Made by a program: the position numbers and the translations under genes
Notes under the pieces: generated by a model
Databases searched by the model: none
What the model saw: the letters and a program-made list of their open reading frames with translations, nothing else
What the model was told of the DNA's origin: nothing
Shown here: in pieces, positions 60,374 to 64,000 of the stretch
How positions within the stretch are numbered: the first letter of the stretch is position 1
Layout: each line of letters begins with the position of its first letter
NCBI GenBank assembly: GCA_964516135.1
Contig: CAZEWN010000002.1
Span: 182,253 to 246,252 of the forward strand
Source: 34-65-8 sp964516135
Lineage (GTDB): Bacteria; Pseudomonadota; Alphaproteobacteria; Sphingomonadales; Sphingomonadaceae
DNA: 64,000 nucleotides
Direction: 5' to 3'

Positions 60374-62611
60374 GTGTGGCAAACCGAGGGCATTAATTCG
60401 GTGCGCCGGGCGCAGACAGTCGCAGAACTGGTAGCCCGCGAATCCGGCGTACTTGAAGCAAATGCCGATGCGAGCGGAAAGCTGGTCGCCGAGTTCGACC
60501 GCCGGCGTACCGATGAGACCGCGATTGCCAATGCGCTGCAAGAACTGGGGGTTTCAATCAAGGCCGACAAAATCGCCGCAAATGCCAGAGATGCTGAAGA
60601 ACACCGCCATGACGATAAAGATCATTCCGGGCACAGTCACGGCGGCATCTTCGGCGCTAATACTGAACTCTTTTTCTCGCTCGCTTCGGGCGCATTTCTC
60701 GCCATCGGCTTCGGGATCGAGAAGCTATGGGACGGGCATCCGGTCTGGCTGCCGTTCGCTTGTTATATAGTGGCATATTTCTTCGGAGGTTTCTTCACTC
60801 TCCGAGAGGCGTGGGACAATTTGCGCCTCCGCCGGTTCGAAATCGACAGCCTCATGCTTGTCGCCGCTGCGGGCGCCGCCTTTCTCGGGGAATGGGCCGA
60901 AGGCGCGCTACTGCTGTTCCTGTTCAGTTTCGGCCACGCGCTCGAACACTACGCGATGGGGCGCGCGAAGAAAGCTATCGAAGCGCTCGCCGGGCTTGCC
61001 CCGGACACCGCACGGGTAAAGCGCGGAACTGACGTAGTTGAGATCCCGGTCGAGGAGCTTGCGCTAGGCGACGTGGTAATCGTGCGTCCGAACGAACGCC
61101 TTCCGGCTGATGGCTTCATCCTGGTCGGCGTCAGTGCCATCAATCAGGCTCCGGTGACCGGCGAAAGCGTGCCGGTCGACAAGAGCGCGGTTTCGGATGT
61201 TGCTTCTGCGCGCGCCAACCCTGACAATCTTGCGGATGTCAATCGCGTCTTCGCGGGGACGATCAACGGATCGGGCGCGCTCGAAGTGGAAGTGACCCGG
61301 CGATCGAGCGATACGACCCTAGCCAAGGTCGTCCAAATGGTGAGCGAAGCCGAGGCTCAGCAATCTCCGACCCAGCGCTTCACGCAGCGCTTCGAGCGAA
61401 TTTTCGTGCCTGCCGTGCTCGCTCTGGCCGGCCTGCTCCTTTTCGCATGGGTCGTCATCGACGAACCCTTCCGCGACAGTTTCTACCGGGCGATGGCGGT
61501 GCTTGTGGCTGCGAGCCCCTGCGCTTTGGCGATCGCGACCCCGAGCGCGGTCTTGTCCGGAGTGGCCAGAGCAGCGCGCAGCGGCATTCTGGTAAAGGGC
61601 GGCGCGCCGCTCGAAGATCTCGGTGCGCTCAAGGCCATCGCGTTCGACAAGACCGGTACTCTTACCGAAGGCGAACCCCGCATTACCGATGTCCAACCCG
61701 CGCAGGGCGTATCTGAAAACGAACTGCTTGCGATTGCCTCGGCGGCTGAAAATCTGAGCGATCATCCCCTGGCACAGGCGATTGTAAGGGACGGCAAGCA
61801 GCGGCTTGGCGATGAGACTCTGCCCGAAGCAACCAATCTCGAAAGCTTCACAGGCAAGGGCATCACCGCGCTTGTCGACGGTGAGCGGGTGTGGATCGGA
61901 AAGCTCGAAATGTTCGGGCAAGACGGGGTCCCTGCGCTCAGTGCCGAACTGTCGGATGCTATAGAGTCCATGCGCGAGCGCGGGCGAACGACGATGGGCG
62001 TTCGCTCGGAAACGCGCGATCTCGGAGCGATCGGCTTGCTCGACACGCCGCGCGCGGCGGCAAAGGCGACGCTCGAAGCGTTGCGCGGCCTCGGGATCAC
62101 CCGAATGATCATGATCTCGGGCGACGACCAAAGAGTGGCCGATGCGGTTGGAAAGGAAGTCGGCCTCGACGAGGCCTGGGGCAATCTCATGCCCGACGAC
62201 AAGGTCAAGGCCATCCGCAAGCTTGCCGGCCAGGACAAGGTTGCGATGGTCGGAGACGGGGTTAATGACGCTCCGGCCATGGCGAACGCAACGGTCGGAA
62301 TAGCAATGGGGGCTGCCGGCTCGGACGTTGCATTGGAGACAGCCGATGTCGCGCTGATGGCCGATGATCTCGCCCGACTGCCTTTCGCCGTCGATCTGAG
62401 CCGACAAACCCGGTCAATCATCCGGCAGAACATGATCGTCAGTCTCGGAATTGTTGTCGTGCTCATCCCGGCAACCATTTTCGGTCTCGGGATAGGCCCC
62501 GCTGTCGCGGTTCACGAGGGATCAACGCTAATCGTGGTCGCCAATGCGCTTCGCCTTCTGGCGTATAAAGAGAAGGGCAGCGCAAAAGACATAGCGGAGA
62601 AGCCAGTATGA
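60374..62611 (+). CDS. P1B-4 type heavy-metal ATPase, 5'-truncated
   Basis: A 745-residue metal-exporting ATPase. It has a degenerate HMA-like domain without CxxC (residues about 15-60), a His-rich linker (HRHDDKDHSGHSHGG), then the P-type core: TGES in PVTGESVPVD, the membrane motif SPC (381-383), the phosphorylated Asp425 in DKTGTLTEG, HPLAQ, and GDGVNDAPAMA. SPC together with HEGSTLIVVANALRLL (His714) marks the P1B-4 class, which exports Co, Fe or similar divalent metals. ATPase-like sequence continues upstream in frame to about 60212 without a start codon, so the original N-terminus was lost at the integrase junction. GTG at 60374 is the only usable start seen. Confidence 0.87.
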   Translation: MWQTEGINSVRRAQTVAELVARESGVLEANADASGKLVAEFDRRRTDETAIANALQELGVSIKADKIAANARDAEEHRHDDKDHSGHSHGGIFGANTELFFSLASGAFLAIGFGIEKLWDGHPVWLPFACYIVAYFFGGFFTLREAWDNLRLRRFEIDSLMLVAAAGAAFLGEWAEGALLLFLFSFGHALEHYAMGRAKKAIEALAGLAPDTARVKRGTDVVEIPVEELALGDVVIVRPNERLPADGFILVGVSAINQAPVTGESVPVDKSAVSDVASARANPDNLADVNRVFAGTINGSGALEVEVTRRSSDTTLAKVVQMVSEAEAQQSPTQRFTQRFERIFVPAVLALAGLLLFAWVVIDEPFRDSFYRAMAVLVAASPCALAIATPSAVLSGVARAARSGILVKGGAPLEDLGALKAIAFDKTGTLTEGEPRITDVQPAQGVSENELLAIASAAENLSDHPLAQAIVRDGKQRLGDETLPEATNLESFTGKGITALVDGERVWIGKLEMFGQDGVPALSAELSDAIESMRERGRTTMGVRSETRDLGAIGLLDTPRAAAKATLEALRGLGITRMIMISGDDQRVADAVGKEVGLDEAWGNLMPDDKVKAIRKLAGQDKVAMVGDGVNDAPAMANATVGIAMGAAGSDVALETADVALMADDLARLPFAVDLSRQTRSIIRQNMIVSLGIVVVLIPATIFGLGIGPAVAVHEGSTLIVVANALRLLAYKEKGSAKDIAEKPV

Positions 62612-63246
62612 GCTGCAACGATGACTTCGATCTGGATTCGGCGGGCAAGCGACGCACATTGTGGATCGTATTGTGGCTCAACGTCGCAATCGCGGTTGGT
62701 TTCTTTGTCGTTGCCTATTTTGCGGACTCGAACGCGCTCTTGGCCAACGGGCTCGACAATTCATCCGATGCATTTGTCTACGCGCTCAGTCTTCTGGCTC
62801 TCACCCGTTCGCAATCCTGGAAACGAGGGGCCGCGCGTTTCTCAGGCATTATGCTCCTAGTCTTCGCCGGAGGCGTTATCGCCGATGCCGTCAGGCGTTT
62901 CATCGAAGGCTCCGAGCCGGGCGGCCTGATGATGATCGCCATAGCGGCCATCGCGGCGGTGGTGAACCTCATATGCCTGCGCATGCTCCAGAAGCTTCAG
63001 CAAAAGGATGTCAATCTGCGCGCAGCGACCACGTTTAGCTTCAACGATTTCATATCGAACGGCGGTATCATCGTCGCCGGGATCATCGTTATGCTTACAG
63101 GCGCAAATTGGCCGGATCTCGTGGTTGGGATCGCGGTTGCTGGCATCGCCCTGTATGGCGGGATCGATATCCTTCGCGATGCGCACAGGGATAAGCATGA
63201 GGAAGCAGGCACCCAACATATCAAAGGCGACGAATTCCGAAGATGA
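62608..63246 (+). CDS. Cation diffusion facilitator-like transporter
   Basis: A 212-residue membrane protein with six helices of the CDF family. It overlaps the ATPase stop by ATGA, so the two are co-translated. The metal-site positions that are usually HxxxD are DxxxD in TM2 (LDNSSDAF) and N/D-rich in TM5 (NDFISN), so metal preference may be unusual. The C-terminal cytoplasmic domain is nearly absent, replaced by a short charged tail (HRDKHEEAG). Together with the ATPase it forms a metal-resistance pair. Confidence 0.83.
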   Translation: MSCNDDFDLDSAGKRRTLWIVLWLNVAIAVGFFVVAYFADSNALLANGLDNSSDAFVYALSLLALTRSQSWKRGAARFSGIMLLVFAGGVIADAVRRFIEGSEPGGLMMIAIAAIAAVVNLICLRMLQKLQQKDVNLRAATTFSFNDFISNGGIIVAGIIVMLTGANWPDLVVGIAVAGIALYGGIDILRDAHRDKHEEAGTQHIKGDEFRR

Positions 63247-63279
63247 TGCTCGAATTTTGCATTTTGGCCGCTGGATTGC

Positions 63280-63369
63280 CTCGGCTCCTTATTCAGACTC
63301 AGCCTGCGGCAACGCATCGCCGTCCTGAAAAAACTGCATCCGGCGACCATCCACTTCCCGATCGCATGA
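63280..63369 (+). pseudogene. Fragment resembling a DUF2231 membrane protein
   Basis: The frame reads RIAVLKKLHPATIHFPIA and then stops at TGA 63367-63369. LHPxxxHFPIA is the start signature of DUF2231 membrane proteins, which are often near metal-resistance genes. No start codon or further helices follow, so it is a remnant. The remaining bases up to the IS element hold nothing I can support. Confidence 0.3.
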
Positions 63370-63535
63370 CCTGGCGTTTCGCCTTCTGATCGGCCCAAAA
63401 ACGGCCGACGCTCCTTTCACCTGTCACTACGAATAACATGTCGTCGTTTGCCAAAGGCGCTTTATCTCATCTGACGTGCTCCCCTGAAATGTGACCGGTT
63501 TTTGGTAGAGTCCGACGCAAAGGAGTCGGACGACA

Positions 63536-63802
63536 ATGAAACGAAGCAGGTTCAGCGAAGAGCAGATCATCGCGGTTTTGAAGGAACAGGAGGCTGGCAT
63601 GGCGACGACGGAGGTGTGCCGCCGTCACGGGATCAGCTCCGCCACGTTCTACAAATGGAAGTCGAAGTTCGGCGGGCTGGAGGTATCCGATGCTCGGCGG
63701 CTGCGCACGCTCGAGCAGGAGAACAGTCGGCTCAAGAAGCTGCTGGCCGAGGCGATGCTCGACAATGTTGTGCTGAAGGATCTGGCATCAAAAAAATGGT
63801 AA
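63536..63802 (+). CDS. IS3-family transposase OrfA
   Basis: An 88-residue DNA-binding subunit: helix-turn-helix (FSEEQIIAVLKEQEAG, EVCRRHGISSATFYKWKSKF) and a leucine-zipper coiled coil (RLRTLEQENSRLKKLLAEAM). It ends SKKW just before TAA. A run of seven A at 63790-63796 in the last codons is a -1 slippage site that joins it to OrfB. Confidence 0.93.
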   Translation: MKRSRFSEEQIIAVLKEQEAGMATTEVCRRHGISSATFYKWKSKFGGLEVSDARRLRTLEQENSRLKKLLAEAMLDNVVLKDLASKKW

Positions 63803-64000
63803 CGCCCGTCGCGAAGCGGGAAGCCGTCGCCCATGCCCGTGAACAGCACGGGCTGAGCGAGCGTCGGGCGTGTAGTCTGGTTGGCGTGAGCCGCAGGGTG
63901 ATCCGTTACGAGCCGACGAGGCCGGATGACGGGGCACTGCGGCAACGGTTGCGCGAGCTGGCGGCGGAGCGTCGCCGGTTCGGCTATCGCCGCCTGGGCT
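63796..64000 (+). CDS. IS3-family transposase OrfB, N-terminal part
   Basis: The frame, -1 relative to OrfA, starts at ATG 63796 or is entered by slippage on the A run. The visible part is MVTPVAKREAVAHAREQHG, SERRACSLVGVSRRVIRYEP and LAAERRRFGYRRLG, the usual start of the IS3 OrfB helix-turn-helix region. The DDE catalytic domain lies beyond the window edge. Confidence 0.88.
   Translation, partial: MVTPVAKREAVAHAREQHGLSERRACSLVGVSRRVIRYEPTRPDDGALRQRLRELAAERRRFGYRRLG

Larger units (their letters stand above)
59942..64000. mobile_element. tRNA-inserted genomic island, left end (runs off window)
   Basis: Everything downstream of tRNA-Met differs from the core: a P4-type integrase N-terminus, a truncated metal ATPase, a CDF-like transporter, a gene fragment and an IS3-family element. 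The second attachment repeat is outside the window. The integrase remnant suggests the island can no longer excise by itself from this end. Confidence 0.75.
63472..64000 (+). mobile_element. IS3-family insertion sequence, left part
   Basis: A likely left end begins near TGACGTGCTCCCC at 63472. Two overlapping transposase frames follow. The element continues past the window, so the right end and target duplication are not visible. The OrfA sequence is of the IS407-like group. Confidence 0.8.

Noticed and set aside
7352..62611. Genome-wide recoding of TAG as glutamine
   Set aside because: kup ends in its canonical C-terminus right before TAG, and aspS, oxyR, lon, ccmI, the PAP2 gene and chorismate mutase also end with TAG at sensible places. 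Reading through kup would add about 55 antisense codons. Only hrpB and hup fit a Gln reading.

Overview
The window is GC-rich chromosomal DNA from an alphaproteobacterium, most likely order Sphingomonadales (Erythrobacteraceae or Sphingomonadaceae). The evidence is a PEPxxWA-type C-terminal sorting signal, a complex I 18-kDa (NDUFS4-like) subunit gene, an Aur1/Ipt1-like PAP2 protein, the gene order around pyrH-frr-uppS-cdsA-dxr-rseP-bamA, and the absence of lpxD and lpxA from the bamA-fabZ cluster, which fits lineages that use glycosphingolipids instead of LPS. Almost all of the window is core genome. The last 4 kb is a mobile island.

Layout. 1-5.7 kb: envelope proteins (SIMPL, PepSY, a Tyr/Arg-rich lipoprotein, a tandem-duplicated secreted protein, a PEP-CTERM protein) around a PhoP/PhoQ-like two-component system. 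5.8-12.4 kb: chorismate mutase, polyprenyl diphosphate synthase, hrpB (interrupted), the NDUFS4-like gene, 4.5S SRP RNA, dnaX and ybaB. 12.7-16.6 kb: lon, hup (interrupted), rlmB and tRNA-Tyr. 16.7-20.7 kb: lipid genes (KAS III-like, PAP2, psd, pssA). 21-33.6 kb: translation and envelope assembly genes (rpsB, tsf, pyrH, frr, uppS, cdsA, dxr, rseP, bamA, ompH/skp-like, fabZ, rpmE). 33.7-42.7 kb: a 2OG-Fe(II) oxygenase, tRNA-His, an amino-acid dehydrogenase, the cytochrome c maturation operon ccmCDEFGHI, and kup. 42.7-55.8 kb: yciB-ftsY-mtaB-dapF on the minus strand, a GGDEF/EAL protein, an EVE protein, an MFS (LplT-like) transporter, pgsA, oxyR, rnd, aspS and a PA2169-like four-helix protein. 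56-59.8 kb: acpP, fabF, mltG, a 2H phosphoesterase and a membrane cyclic-nucleotide-binding protein. 59.9-64 kb: tRNA-Met followed by an integrase remnant, a 5'-truncated P1B-4 metal ATPase, a CDF-like transporter and the left end of an IS3-family element.

The most striking observation is that two otherwise intact conserved genes 7.3 kb apart, hrpB and hup, each carry one in-frame TAG where homologues have glutamine. Each is explained by a single C-to-T change (CAG to TAG). TAG also ends several genes here at their expected C-terminus (kup, aspS, oxyR, lon), so genome-wide recoding is unlikely. Real nonsense mutations, an amber suppressor, or sequence error remain open.
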